The notes under the pieces were generated by a model. It saw only the letters and a program-made list of their open reading frames with translations, was not told where the DNA came from and ran no database searches. A program made the position numbers and the translations under genes. From Oncomelania hupensis (taxonomy: Eukaryota > Mollusca > Gastropoda > Littorinimorpha > Pomatiopsidae), in contig CM072525.1 in NCBI GenBank assembly GCA_036898135.1, forward strand, positions 54,590,299 through 54,654,298: 64,000 nucleotides of DNA, given 5' to 3'. This document shows positions 43,630 through 54,480 of this stretch, in pieces; within the stretch, counting starts at the first letter, position 1, and every line of letters begins with the position of its first letter.

Positions 43630-44310
43630 ACTTACATCTTTGTGTACTGGTTTGTTGCTTTGTGTGTGTGTGTGTCTTACACTTACATCTTTGTGCACTG
43701 GTTTGTATGTGTGTGTGTGTGTGTGTGTGTGTGCGTGGTTTACGTCTTATATCAGTTAACTTACATGTGTGTGTGTGTACGTGCGTGGTTTACGTCTTAT
43801 ATCAACTAACTTACATATGTATGTGTGTTTGTGTGTGTGTGTGTGGGGGGGGGTGGTGGTGTAATGCCTAGTTTACTACTTTTAGCAAAGTGTTTTAAAT
43901 CATTGAATGTCTTAATGTCCAGCAGTGAAGCATGTTTGTCTGCTTAGAGTGCAATAATGTTTCACCACATAACCCCTACCAATGTTATGTAATTTGATTG
44001 GATGGCGTAATAAAGTGTCTTGATCTTCATTTCACAGAAAAAATTATGGTGAAACTGAGAAAGAGGAGGAATGTCCAGAAAGTGCAAGAGGAGGACGGTA
44101 AATTAATATCATCTAGTCAATCGCTCCTACAATCCAACCGCATACAAATGACCACTTCCAGTCCCAAATATAGGCACTGAAAGAAAAATGTATACACACA
44201 AACACAGTTACTCGCACACGCATAAAGAGGGCAGCAACACACCACCGCAAACACACAGTTCTACATGAATCTGTCATTATATATTGTGTAGACAATTTCT
44301 TACACAATAA
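43630..44310. other. Non-coding interval with (TG)n tracts
   Basis: TG-rich tracts lie at 43660-43735, 43768-43785 and 43820-43850. The phrase GTTTACGTCTTATATCA recurs at about 43738 and 43787, and near 41087 before B3. No gene is recognised. Confidence 0.55.
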
Positions 44311-44651
44311 GAACTTCGATCCTAGCAGTGAAGTATAAGCGACACTGCATTGGAATGCCGCAATGTGTTTGGATGAACGGATCGAAGTTATAGTCGATAC
44401 GAACCTTCGATCTTCTATCCGTACAAATGCATTGAGGTAACTGAAACTGCAGTAGATTTAGTTTCATGCTACCAACCCTCCAAAGACATGAACTTCACCC
44501 ACTCTGCATTCAAACGGCACCCAGGATTAGTCACTGACTCATTGACCAAACCACCCGTATAAATATTTCCGACAATTTTGACGGGAGGCAAGTGGTAATA
44601 CGTTCATCACTCACTAACTAAACAACCCATTGAATGTTTATATTTGGCCAC
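44311..44651. repeat. Family C cluster
   Basis: Modules include AAGCGACACTGCATTGGAATGC, AATGCATTGAGGTAACTG, GACATGAACTTCACCC and AGTCACTGACTCATTGACC. S2 is inserted at its right edge. Confidence 0.65.
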
Positions 44652-44665
44652 ATTACATTTGGAGT

Positions 44666-45368
44666 ACCCCTTGGGGTCATGAGCAATCTTGCCACTGTAG
44701 ATTGTTCAAACCTATAAAGGGAAAAGTGAAAGCCCCAGTTGAAAACCTGTCTTTCCTTTATAGGCAAGACGCTTCACTGCGGCAACAGTACCCCCGTTGG
44801 AGTGCCGGGGGTTTTCAGTATAAATAGTATCCCCACTTTATGGAAATTTAGTGCTTTAAATTCCCACTGTCGCTGTCTTCCTCATTTACTCTTTCCTATT
44901 CTTGCTCTGTCCTTCACTCTGCTATACTATCTTCTTCTTCGCTAGATCAATGACCTACCTTTTTTCTTGAAAACTCTTCCTGGACAAGACTCCTTGTTTG
45001 TGTATGAGGTCTGTTGGATCAGCTTGGGAGTGTTGGACGCTTTCTGCCGGGTGGTCACTAGGGCTTCCTATGAATGTACTATTTAGCACTATAGGCATTT
45101 TATATGTATGTGTTTGGTTGATGATTTATAATGATGTTTGTATTCTATTTTGTTTTTGTAACCGGGGTGTTCGCGTAGTTGAGGTCAACCCTCAGCCGTC
45201 CCCCGCGTGGGGATGTCTTTATTTGTAAAGTGACTGGCCGGTGGAGGGCGTTCAATTTTCCCACTGGGGTTGTTTCAGCAGATCTTTTATGCGGATCGGG
45301 GGTTGTCCGGTCCTGATTTGGCTCGGAAGAGTCCGCTGGACCTAAAGCAACAATAAATCAATCAATCA
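44666..45368 (+). mobile_element. S2: longest copy of retroposon family S, with TSD
   Basis: A 14-bp TSD, ATTACATTTGGAGT, at 44652-44665 and 45369-45382 delimits a 703-bp unit. It starts with the palindrome ACCCCTTGGGGT and carries an inverted pair CCTATAAAGG/CCTTTATAGG near 44712-44765. A TATA-like box (AGTATAAATAGT) lies at about 44816, and the 3' hairpin tail GGTCC...GGACC with (ATCA)n ends it. No coding capacity is recognised; the longest ORF (76 codons at 44998) has no counterpart in S1 or S3 that keeps the frame. No tRNA-like head is seen. Confidence 0.85.
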
Positions 45369-45382
45369 ATTACATTTGGAGT

Positions 45383-46450
45383 TGTAGGCAGCACATTTCA
45401 CTGTGTAGAGTTTCTTATCAATATAAAAATGGTAGCCAAAGTGAAACCCAGCCCTTCAAGATAATCCACACTCTATTATAATGGTCTCTGTCTTTCCCCC
45501 TCTCTCTGTCTCTCGCTCTCTCTCCCTCACTCCCTCTCTCTATTTCAACACAAGAGTTAATTAATGTAATGTTTTTTTAAAGAAAGATTGTACCGAACTT
45601 GGTTTAAAACAGTAAGCAGTAACTGACACTGCATTCCAATACAATGTGGTTAATGACCTCCAGGCATATGGAAGGCTACAGAAAAATTCCTATCTACTCA
45701 AACTTCGGCTCATGCATGCAAGCGCATTGTGGTAACAGACACTGCAGTTCAAATTCATTGCAGTGTTGGTTACATCTAACTGCTTGGTTTGAAATTCCAT
45801 ACCGCCTTCCGTTACATGAACTTCAAGCAACCTGCATTCAAATCACACTAAGGCTCTGACTCACTGACCAAGCCACCCTTAAAATATTACTTGCTCTCAT
45901 TTGTAAGGGAGACAAGTGGTACTAACTTCATCCATCACTGAGGTAACACTGCGTTTGGCTGCACGAACCCCACTTTATAGTCCCAGCACAGTTAAAGAAG
46001 ATGAAGTTGTCCCCAATAAGCCAGGTTTTGGGGGACGTTAATACCAACCAACGAACAACATGAAGAAAGTAACAGACATTGCATACTTCCAAATTGGCAG
46101 CACAGTTAATGTAGAAGTTTGTGCGTTACAATTGATCTCCGTGCCACAACGAACCCTGGATGGCCCTAGAATGCAGTGGTGGTTATGTTAGTGTATTGGG
46201 TATATAGCCTTGTTGCTCTTAAATGATGGTAGTTTTCACTGGACCAATGCAGTGTCACTTATCTATAGTCATTTTACCGGGTGGAAGAAGGTTCGTATCG
46301 ACTATAGCTTAGGTCCGTCAGGACAAGCGCATAGCTGTAACTGACACTGCATTCCAGTGCAGTTTCTGTTACCTCTAACTGGTTGCATTGAAGTTCACAT
46401 CTTCCGTCCCCACACGAACTTCACCAATCCAGTGCCATCAGTGTTATAGG
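45383..46450. repeat. Family C cluster
   Basis: Repeated modules GTAACTGACACTGCATTCCA (45620, 46335), GTGGTAACAGACACTGCAG and CAAGTGGTACTAACTTC lie in both orientations. It includes a (CT)-rich stretch at 45490-45545. Confidence 0.65.
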
Positions 46451-46907
46451 TTAACCCACAGGACATACTATGTGCTTATAATGCAAAACGCCGTTCCTGT
46501 TAAACCATTATAACAGCGTTTGAGGCCTACATACATGTCGAATTCCACATATTAATAGTTGAGGTAATTCCTTCTTTTAAAGTATTTTAATTACAGTGGC
46601 TAATTCTGCCGTGATTTGACAAAACCGAGTAAGTCCACTTAAGGTCGAAAATGAGTTTTTTGCGCCATCAAACTTGCAAGAGAATGAGGCATCTTACCTG
46701 TAAAAATCAAATCCGAACTATGTTTAGATTTGGAGATATTATAGAGTAAGTCCTTGTTAAAAAAATTTTAAGTGGGGGAATAAACTGATAAAACCAAGCA
46801 AGTCCCCTGCGATTTTGTTTCGGCGATCCTCTGGCTGATGCTCGAGTTGGCATGATGACGTCATTTTCTACAATAATCTGACAAAGAAAAGTAAGTCCTC
46901 CCGACCA

Positions 46908-47126
46908 ATGAGAAAGCGCCGTAAGATAAAGTGGACCAGTGAGAATCCATGTTATTGCTGCTGTGCAATATTATTTTCCTGTGAAAATGATGACGAAATT
47001 TCGGTCAGCAAAGGACGTGTTCGGCTTTTTGAAAAAGAGTTTTCTTCATGTACTTTCCTGCCCACCATGAAGGATCCTGTAGATCTTCCGCCTACGCGGC
47101 AACTTCCACGAGGTGTGGAAATAAAC
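46908..47126 (+). other. Unrecognised open frame inside the TIR element
   Basis: The frame reads MRKRRKIKWTSENPCYCCC and stays open through the left half of the element until B4. It is Cys- and Lys-rich at its start. I recognise no family. It may be a chance ORF or a short exon; there is no splice-site or codon evidence either way. Confidence 0.2.
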
Positions 47127-47153
47127 AAACAAACTATCCTTTCCTATCCTATC

Positions 47154-47658
47154 CTATCCTGTCCCGTAACCCTGAGGTCGTAGGGGCACCACAGATGATC
47201 GTTTAACTAGTATACTCCATCTCTCTCTGTCCTCAGCAGCCCTGATGGCTTCGCTCAGTGTCAAACCAGTCCATTCTCGAATGTTGTCCTCCCACCTCTT
47301 TTTCGGTCTCCCTCTTCTTCTACATCCTTGCACTGTGCCTTGCAGAATAGTCTTTGCAAGGCCTGATGATCTGGTGACGTGGCCATACCATCGGAGTTTC
47401 CGTTTCTTCACCACTGTGAGCAGGTCATCGTGTTGTCAAATGGCTTGTGTGATGGTCTGTCGGACTTCGTCGTTGGTGATGTGTTGGGTATAGGAAATGC
47501 CCAGAAGTCTTCTGTAGCACCTCATCTCCATGCTTTGTATTCTTCGTTGTAGATCTGCTGTGAGGGTCCATGCTTCGCAAGCATATAGGAAGTTGAAGAT
47601 GACAAGGGAGCGCAGCAGTCTTACTTTGGAATGTAGAATGATGGTCCTGTCTTTCCAA
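47154..47658 (-). pseudogene. B4 C-terminal region
   Basis: Two frames carry it. 47658-47425 has MERQDHHSTFQSKTAAL and the MEMRCYRRLLGI region in overlapping reading. 47414-47154 has KRKLRWYGHVTRSSGLAK and KRWEDNIREWTGLTLSEA. The (GGATA)n tail follows at about 47135-47160. Confidence 0.85.
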
Positions 47659-49290
47659 ATGGCTTCACACTTGTCAGGGCAGCAGTTGTTTGTGCGATCC
47701 TGGAGAGGACTTCCTGTCGGGACCCATTGTCTGATACAATGGCTCCTAAATATTTGAAGCTATGCACTGTGTTGAGGGATTGGCCTTGGACTTTGATGTC
47801 CGTGTTGATGCCATTGGTGTTGTTGGTCATTATTTCGGTCTTCTCTGCACTTATTGCAATTCCACAAGCTTTGGAGGTGGTGTCAAGCCTCTGTACCAGC
47901 TGTTCAAGTTCTTGTTCCTCTCCAGCCAATCCATCAATGTCATCCGCAAAACAAAGATTGGAGATTGCTCTACCCCCTATGCTGACTGTGCCTTCGTGAT
48001 CTGCAAGAGCACCTGACCTGATGCGCTCTAGGAAGATGTTGAAGGGTGTTGGAGAGAGTAGGCATCCTTGACGCACACCGATTGTTGTTCTGAACCAGTT
48101 CCCGATGGCGCTGTTGTGGAGGACTGCACTGGTAGCCTTGTCATACAGGTTTTTGATGACTTCAATAATTTTAGGTCTGATGTTGTACGCTTTCATTGTT
48201 GCCCATAGAGCTGCATGCCAGACTCGGTCAAACGTTTTCTTGAAGTCTATGAACACATGATATAGATGTTGTTGGTGCTGTAGGTATTTCTCACAGATTA
48301 TTCTGAGGTTGAAAATCTGTTCAGTGGTACTTCGCCCTGCCCTGAATCCTGCTTGTTCTTGAGCTATGATTTGTTCAGCTTGGGGTTTCAACCTGTTGAG
48401 TAATATTTTCAGGAGGACCTTGCTGGGATGGATGATGAGGCTGACGGTGCGGTAATTTTCACACTCCTGAAGGTTACCTTTTTTGGGAAGAATGATGACA
48501 AGCGACTGGGCCCATGGTATAGGCCACTCTCCACTCTGCCAGATCTTGTTACAGATAATGGTGAGGGCATCAATCATAGCTTCTCCTCCTGCTTGTAGCA
48601 TTTCCGCGGGTATGTTGTCCACTCCCGCTGACTTCCCTTTCTTTAGCGATTGCACTGCTGCCTCAACTTCTTCCCGGAGAATTGGGAGGATTTCTTCTTC
48701 TATGTTCTCGAGGGACATGCTAGAACTGATGGGTCTCCATTTGGTGTATGGTTGTAAAGGTCAGAGCAGTACTCTGTCCATCTGTCCAAGACTTCTTGTT
48801 CTTCTGTAAGGCATAAGCCAGACTTCTTTGGATCGTGGAGACTTTGGGCTGTTTGAAACTTGTCAGCCGCTTTACAGTCTGGTAGGCCTTCTTGCTGTTG
48901 TTCTTGTTCAGACTGTTCTCTATTTCCTGGCATTGATCTTCTATCCAGTTATCCCTTTGCTGTGCGCATGCCTTTTCGGATGTCATTGTTGATTTTTCGG
49001 TAGACATCAGCTCCCTGTGAGGTGTTCTTTTTCTTTCTTTTTTTTTTAATCTCTCTTCGTTTATCACACAGATCCAAAAGTTCAGGTGTGATCCACGGCT
49101 TCTTCTTTGGTCAGTGCTTGCCAAGGATCTCAGTGGCGGCATCTGTCACAGCTGAGTTGAAAGTGGTGGTCAAGGTGTTGACGTCTACTTCACCATCCCC
49201 CAAAATGAGCAGTGGTGCAAATTTCCCTTCAATTGTGGCCTGAAATAGTTCTGCCACCTCCGGGTCTTGCAGTTTGTCCAGGTCGAACTT
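47621..49290 (-). pseudogene. B4 linker and reverse transcriptase domain
   Basis: The long open stretch 48718-47621 contains KGKSAGVDNIPAEML, EQAGFRAGRSTTEQIF, VFIDFKKTFDRVWH, GVRQGCLLSPTPF and the polymerase box FADDIDGLAG. The region 49142-48720 is a charged linker broken by frame changes (EDQCQEIENSLNKNNSKK). The reverse transcriptase makes cDNA by target-primed reverse transcription. The core is open but not joined in frame to the endonuclease. Confidence 0.88.
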
Positions 49291-50268
49291 CAGTCTAGTG
49301 CAGTATTTACTCTCTTCAAGTGGAGCCGGAAAGACATCATCAAGAGATCGTGGTCACTTCCGATGTCTGCTCCTGGAAAAGTGCGTGTCTGCCAATGTTG
49401 ATGCTTGATCTGAAGCGTTTCTTGACCATGATGTAGTCTATTTGGTTGTGATGCTCCCCCCTGGGACTGTGCCATGTCCATCGTCTGGAGTTTTTGTGGA
49501 GACCAAGCGTGTTTGCCAGTACCAGATTGTTGTATCTGGCAAACTCCAAGAATCTGAGACCCCTGTCATTTGTCTCGTTGTTGCAGTGGGGTCAACATGT
49601 GTCTCCCCAGTTGTGGTGCGCATCTTGGCCAACCTTGGCATTCCAGTCGCCTTGCACTATGACTATGTCCTTCTTCGGCACTTGGTCAAGGACCGCCTGT
49701 AGATTTTCATAAAAATCCTCCACTTCGCTGTCGTCATAGTCTGATGTTGGGGCATAGGTCTGGATGATGGTGATGTTGAAAGGGGCTGCTCTCAAGCGGA
49801 TGGTAATGAGTCTACTGGGCGGCAACCCATGACAGTGGCTAGAATGTTCTTGTGGACCAAGAATCCAACGCCGTGTTCGTGCCTGTCATCTCTACCGCTG
49901 AAATAGAGCTTGTGGCCTTTGTCTGTCGTTGTTTCACCTAGGCCTTTCCAGTGCAGTTCGCTAATGCCTAGAACGTTCCATCGATAGCGGTCCAACTCGT
50001 GGGCCAGTTCTTCTAATTTTCCTTCCGCAGTTAGGGTCCTGACATTCCAGGTTCCTATGACGATGTTGTTTCTCGTGCGGATCTTGCTAAATTGTCCATC
50101 AGTAGCATACTTAACGCCTCCGTCCTGGTGGCCAACGGAAGGCGCGGTCCTTGAGCCGGGCGACGACCTATCCGGTATGGAATTAGTGGATAGTGTCATC
50201 ATGCATGTAGTGTGTCTTGGGCAAAAAAGGACCTGGCGGTGCCCAATCCTCTCCAGGCTGTTGGGCAC
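49290..50268 (-). pseudogene. B4 APE-type endonuclease domain (frameshifted)
   Basis: Reading pieces on the minus strand: IGTWNVRTLTAEGKLEEL and ISELHWKGLGETTTDKGHK (50268-49792), then FNITIIQTYAPTSDYDD and VQGDWNAKVGQD (49825-49592). HHNQIDYIMV and a final TFPGADIGSDHDLL (49549-49290) follow. These are the catalytic Asn, Glu, Asp-x-Asn and Ser-Asp-His blocks of the family. At least three frame changes separate them. Confidence 0.88.
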
Positions 50269-50403
50269 AGCCGAAATCCACGAATACAGTGTGGCTCGCC
50301 TTGGCCCCGAGCACGTGGTCGTTGAACCTGTAGCAACGTGAGGTTCCTCGCCCTGGCCGGTGACTTCTGTGTAGAAGACTCGCCCAGTGATGCCGTGCTA
50401 ACA

Positions 50404-50473
50404 TTACCCCTGTTAGTCGCCTCTTACGACACGCCGGGAAACATTGGGCCTATTCTATTCAGTGCCCGAACCC
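50404..50473 (-). other. B4 5'-terminal block, also present alone at 62.43 kb
   Basis: The minus strand reads GGGTTCGGGCACTG, AATAGAATAGGCCCAATG, TTTCCCGG, GTGTCGTAAGAGGCGACTAAC. The self-complementary GTCG...CGAC forms a small hairpin. The same 65-bp block is at 62428-62492. Confidence 0.65.
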
Positions 50474-50759
50474 ACAAACAAACAGCAACAAATATATTAC
50501 AGACACACAACAAGGGCAACAAAATACAAGACATACACGTGGTGTAAAGGCAGGAAGATCGCTACAATAGGAAATTGAAAGGAAAATAGTTTTGTATTTT
50601 TAAAATTAAATTGGCTGCATCTAATATTATTTTGAAGGGAGAGCAAAAAACAGTGAAGAATGGCTAAAAACAATAAACAGGCACACATATACACTCACTG
50701 TAACTGCCGCACCCACATCTTACAAAACCCAACTTATGTGACTCATCTCGTCAGACTTT

Positions 50760-51200
50760 TTAACAAAGAAACGAAACGGCCTATGGGACTTAATTGGTTT
50801 GGTGAATTTTGAAAACAAGGATTTACTTAATAATAAACTGACAAAACCAAGCGGATTTGACTTACTTGGTTTTGCGAATTTTTTTTAACAAGGATTTAAT
50901 TCAATAATAAACTGACAAAACCAAGCGGGTGACTTGCTTGGTTTTGTCATGTTCTCAACAAAGATCTATCTCAAGAATAATCTGACAAAACAAAGCAAGT
51001 CCACAAATAGTCTTAAAACATCAAATCTATCAAACATTTCTTTAACATTCAAGGTATGCACTCTTAAATCGAGGAATTGCATTATAATATGCCCTTAAAC
51101 TTCCAGAAACGATCGCGTAATATAGCGCAACACAAAACGTCGATTTTCTCGAAAGTAGGTTTTGTGGACTTGCTCGGTTTTGTCAGTTCACGGCAGAATT
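50760..51200. repeat. Subterminal palindromes of the TIR element
   Basis: ACTGACAAAACCAAGC at 50845 and 50915 is followed by GACTTACTTGGTTTTG and GACTTGCTTGGTTTTGTCA, making near-perfect palindromes. Further single copies are at 50981 and, at the left side, 46795 and 46880. Confidence 0.75.
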
Positions 51201-51347
51201 AATGTAGCATTCTAGCTCCCTAAGTACAAATGTATGTAAAATAACTTAAAATGCATTGTTACCCCATGTATAACCTCAATTCATTTCCATGTAGACTTGT
51301 TGGTAGTGCCAGGATTGGCAATTTATATTTATTTATGTTAATTATAG

Positions 51348-54257
51348 TGCTACCCTCATCAGTGTCTGTGACCAAACTCCGTCGATCCTTCGACAGAGCC
51401 TTGGAAAACTCCCATGATAAGGAGAAAGCCGGACAGTGGGCATATGAAGCCCGTGATGCCATGATGGCTATATTGAAAGTGAGGTAAATGTGAATATTAT
51501 TCCCAAAGCCTTTCATCAAGCCTCCATCCACTTCATTAACGTTCATAATTTGTATAAATATTTAACCGGGTTTTCTTAAAACTGAAATGTACAGGCTGTT
51601 ACTTTTTATAAAGTAAAGTACATAAAATACAAGCCCCCAAAAACCTTGTCCAAATGTCATTGTACAATGTTTGTATGCATTGACAGAAGCTTGTGTCGCG
51701 GAGGTGACCTGAACGGGTTGAAAATGGAGGATTTGAAGGATGTTAAGCGGATCGATGGAGTTTACCACCTTAAGGTAATAACAAGTACTGCAGTTCCAAA
51801 ATTACCGTTCTCATTATCATCATGTGCTATGGTGAACATTGTAATAGCTAATAATGTATATTTTCTCTACTGTATTTACACCTAAAAATATCCATAACAC
51901 CGCTACAAATGTAACCTTACTGTCATATGATACATTGCCCTATAATAATGAATACCTGTTTCTCACGTGTAGATTAACATCCCCAAGACTGCGGCCAGCC
52001 AAGGGGCAAAACGTTTACTGATGGAGCCACCAGATTGGATCCGTTTAAAGCAGTAAGTACATTATTGACTCGATTGTCAAGGGGATCCATTGTATATTGA
52101 TAGGTCATTAGAGTCACAATATTTATCTTAGCCTTTCTCTACCTGTATTGCATCATAACGTTTTATTAACGCCAATATGTTTGTTCCAGCTACTCCACCG
52201 TCGTAAGGCCCAACATCACCGGTAACACCGACTCTACTGGATTTGTTTTTGCCACCAAAAGTGAAAACCCAAAAGGCCCTAACGTCGTCACAGGCCGCCA
52301 AAACATTCAAAATGACCACTGGAACCACAGCCACTGCACATCGAAAGGCAGAAGCACAAAAAGTATGGGGTCATTGTTATCAATCATTTTGAATGTAAAA
52401 GGCATTCCCTTCCTATAACACACATTAGCCCTACAATGGCATGTTTTCAACGCATAATAGTCCTTTCCACACCTGAACCTCTTCTTCCACAAAAACCATT
52501 GAAGATCCATCTTAATTTCATAACCATTTTAACTGAACGCAGTACTGGCTCTTCTTTATACGTAATGTAATAGTGCTCTGAATGAATATTAAAACGTTAA
52601 TGATTGGAGTTCATGGCCACTTTATTTTACAGCATCGATTGATTGATTGATTGATTTATTGTTGCTTTAGGTCCAGCGGACTCTTCCGAGCCAAATCAGG
52701 ACCGGTACAGCATCGATATAACAGCGATACAACCAGAAAAGAGCTGAGTGATTTGATGAGCCACACTTTTTCCACGCATAATCGGTATTATGCCAATCGT
52801 GTGCAACAACAAGCCATCACTCATGCCTTCCACGCCGTGGGAGAGACCTTGGAAGGTATGATATAAAACTAATCATTAGTTTAAAATAATTTACGTTTAA
52901 GGGCGTTATACATTTACGACCCTGGAAAACTTCCAAAACACGGAGTTCCTAAAAGCAGCCAGCAAGTAAAGTACATTCAATGTGCATGTGATTAAAATTA
53001 CTGTCCAATGATATGAGTACCGATTATAAAAGAAAATGTTACAAAGTCTCTTATGTTATATATTAACAGTGTCACTGCCAACCATGCTTTTCGAAAGACT
53101 TATTATCGACTGTTTTAGCATCCATCAACATCCTTCCTTTTTTATGTACAGAGGACAACTTACAGAAGCCTACTTCAGAAGTTGCCTGTGAATTTGGTGT
53201 ATCCTCTGTCAAAGATGGCGTGTATGCACCATCATCATCATCACCTGCATCATCATCTGCAGCCACATTGTTTTCGGCAGAGCCGTCCACCTCTGGCAAC
53301 CAATGTTTTGAGAGTAAGGGTATTTATTTTATAATGCAAGTTTTCATTCACTTTATCCATGGCTGTAATCGTAAGACGCCCAAATATGAGCATAGTTTTA
53401 CAGTGTCTGCCAATGTACAAATGAATTGAGGAATAATTCAATATGAACGTATGACTTAACTTAAGGGACTTTATTAATGTAAGTTATAATGTAGTACTGT
53501 AATACGCGATTTTCAGGATCTTCAATGACCAACAAAGAGAAGATAATAAAATAACATGGGTAGTTGTGTAATAAATGCATGATTACTTCTGGTAATTAAT
53601 TGTTTATTTCAATATGGTTTGTTTGAATGAATGCATTGCACATTGAGCAAATATATACACGCGAATTATGATTGTGACATGAAAATTGTGTTTGGACAAG
53701 GTTGGTTGTATTTGATTATTCTATATTAGATCAGCAAGACAGTCCTGGTACTGTAACTCACGTCCCTCTCATCCTATTGACGGAGGAGGAATGCCAACAT
53801 ATGGAGTGGTACGTGAGGGAAAGTGGTCCTCTTGTGGAGGAAGAGGTTAGTAAAATAGGTATTTTTTTCTTTCTTCACATGAAATGTTAAATATGGCTCG
53901 TGTTTATATCCCGTGTGATTCAATATTCCAATGGCCCATACACTTTACTGCTTAAAGGAATATAAGCAATGTAACGCATTTCCATACCAAGTTCTACATC
54001 ATTATTTGTAGAGTAAAATTAATCATGACATTATTTTTCAGATTCCTACAGGCCACCGTACCAAATGGAGCAGACGAGAGCATATGGCCATCCACAAATT
54101 CTTTGGTACTTATAGAGGAAACCGGAAGCGAAGGGCCATCTCCATTAAACAAATAAGAGAGGTATTGTTGTCCTACACAGAATGTAGACAAGGTTTGGAA
54201 AAGAAATCAATCCAAGAAATACGGGACAAAATTAGAAGTTGGGGTAAAAGGAAGTAA
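51348..54257 (+). CDS. Multi-exon tyrosine-recombinase-like gene (3' part)
   Basis: Eight exons can be drawn with GT-AG introns: 51348-51483, 51687-51774, 51973-52052, 52190-52362, 52711-52855, 53152-53313, 53730-53845 and 54042-54257 (stop TAA). Phases agree at every junction except exon 4 to 5, where the nearest donor (52363) gives a frame clash. The product shows SLCRGGDLNGLKMEDL (Arg of the first catalytic box), a basic strand region INIPKTAASQGAKR, and the C-terminal box LMSHTFSTHNRYYANR (His...Tyr). A Ser-rich linker and a helical, basic end (TKWSRREHMAIHKFF...IRDKIRSW), resembling Myb/homeodomain-like tails, follow. This layout fits eukaryotic tyrosine recombinases such as Crypton-derived genes. 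The N-terminal exons are not found. It is either a host gene, a Crypton-type element, or a pseudogene. Confidence 0.6.
52640..52705 (-). mobile_element. S6: 3' tail of family S inserted at a splice acceptor
   Basis: The 12-bp TSD TACAGCATCGAT is at 52628-52639 and 52706-52717. The insert is only the GGTCC...GGACC hairpin tail plus (TCAA)n. The TSD contains the acceptor TACAG|CATCGAT of exon 5, so two copies of the acceptor now exist 78 bp apart. Confidence 0.85.
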
Positions 54258-54480
54258 GGCCTCTTAGCCCAGGCAATTATGATGGTAGTGGTGGCGGTGT
54301 AGTCGACGGTGACGCTGTTGTTTCAATTCCCTACCATGTATAATGTATAATGATGCTTGTTATTATTAATATGATTATTATGATGATTAATATGAGGATT
54401 ATTATTATGATTTTGATTGTTATTATTTTAATTAAGATTACGATGATTATTACCAGGCCAACACAGGTAGTTAATATAAT
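54258..54480. other. 3' flank of the recombinase-like gene with ATT/GAT-rich tract
   Basis: Irregular ATT/GAT repeats lie at 54355-54465. A related stretch lies at 56040-56290. Confidence 0.55.

Larger units (their letters stand above)
47135..50473 (-). mobile_element. B4: nearly full-length RTE-like LINE
   Basis: The direct repeat ACAAACAAAC at 47125-47134 and 50474-50483 delimits a 3339-bp copy ending in (GGATA)n. It has an APE-type endonuclease, a reverse transcriptase and the characteristic C-terminal region, without RNase H or a separate ORF1. The 5' leader (50269-50473) begins GGGTTCGGGCACTG and includes the hairpin GTCGTAAGAGGCGAC, also found at 62.43 kb. Confidence 0.88.
46601..51201. 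mobile_element. TIR DNA element (~1.25 kb) carrying LINE B4
   Basis: The left end TAATTCTGCCGTGA is followed by TTGACAAAACCGAG; the right end is its reverse complement (CTCGGTTTTGTCAGTT, TCACGGCAGAATTA). The inverted ends match over about 36 bp with three mismatches. TA at each extremity could be the TSD, as in mariner-like elements. Inside are palindromes built on TGACAAAACCAAGC. B4 (47135-50473) is inserted within it. No transposase is recognised, so it is probably a non-autonomous element. Confidence 0.7.

Noticed and set aside
43998..44180. Short ORF MDGVIKCLDL... as a small gene
   Set aside because: No start context, domain, splice support or repeat copy; it lies in an interval between repeats.
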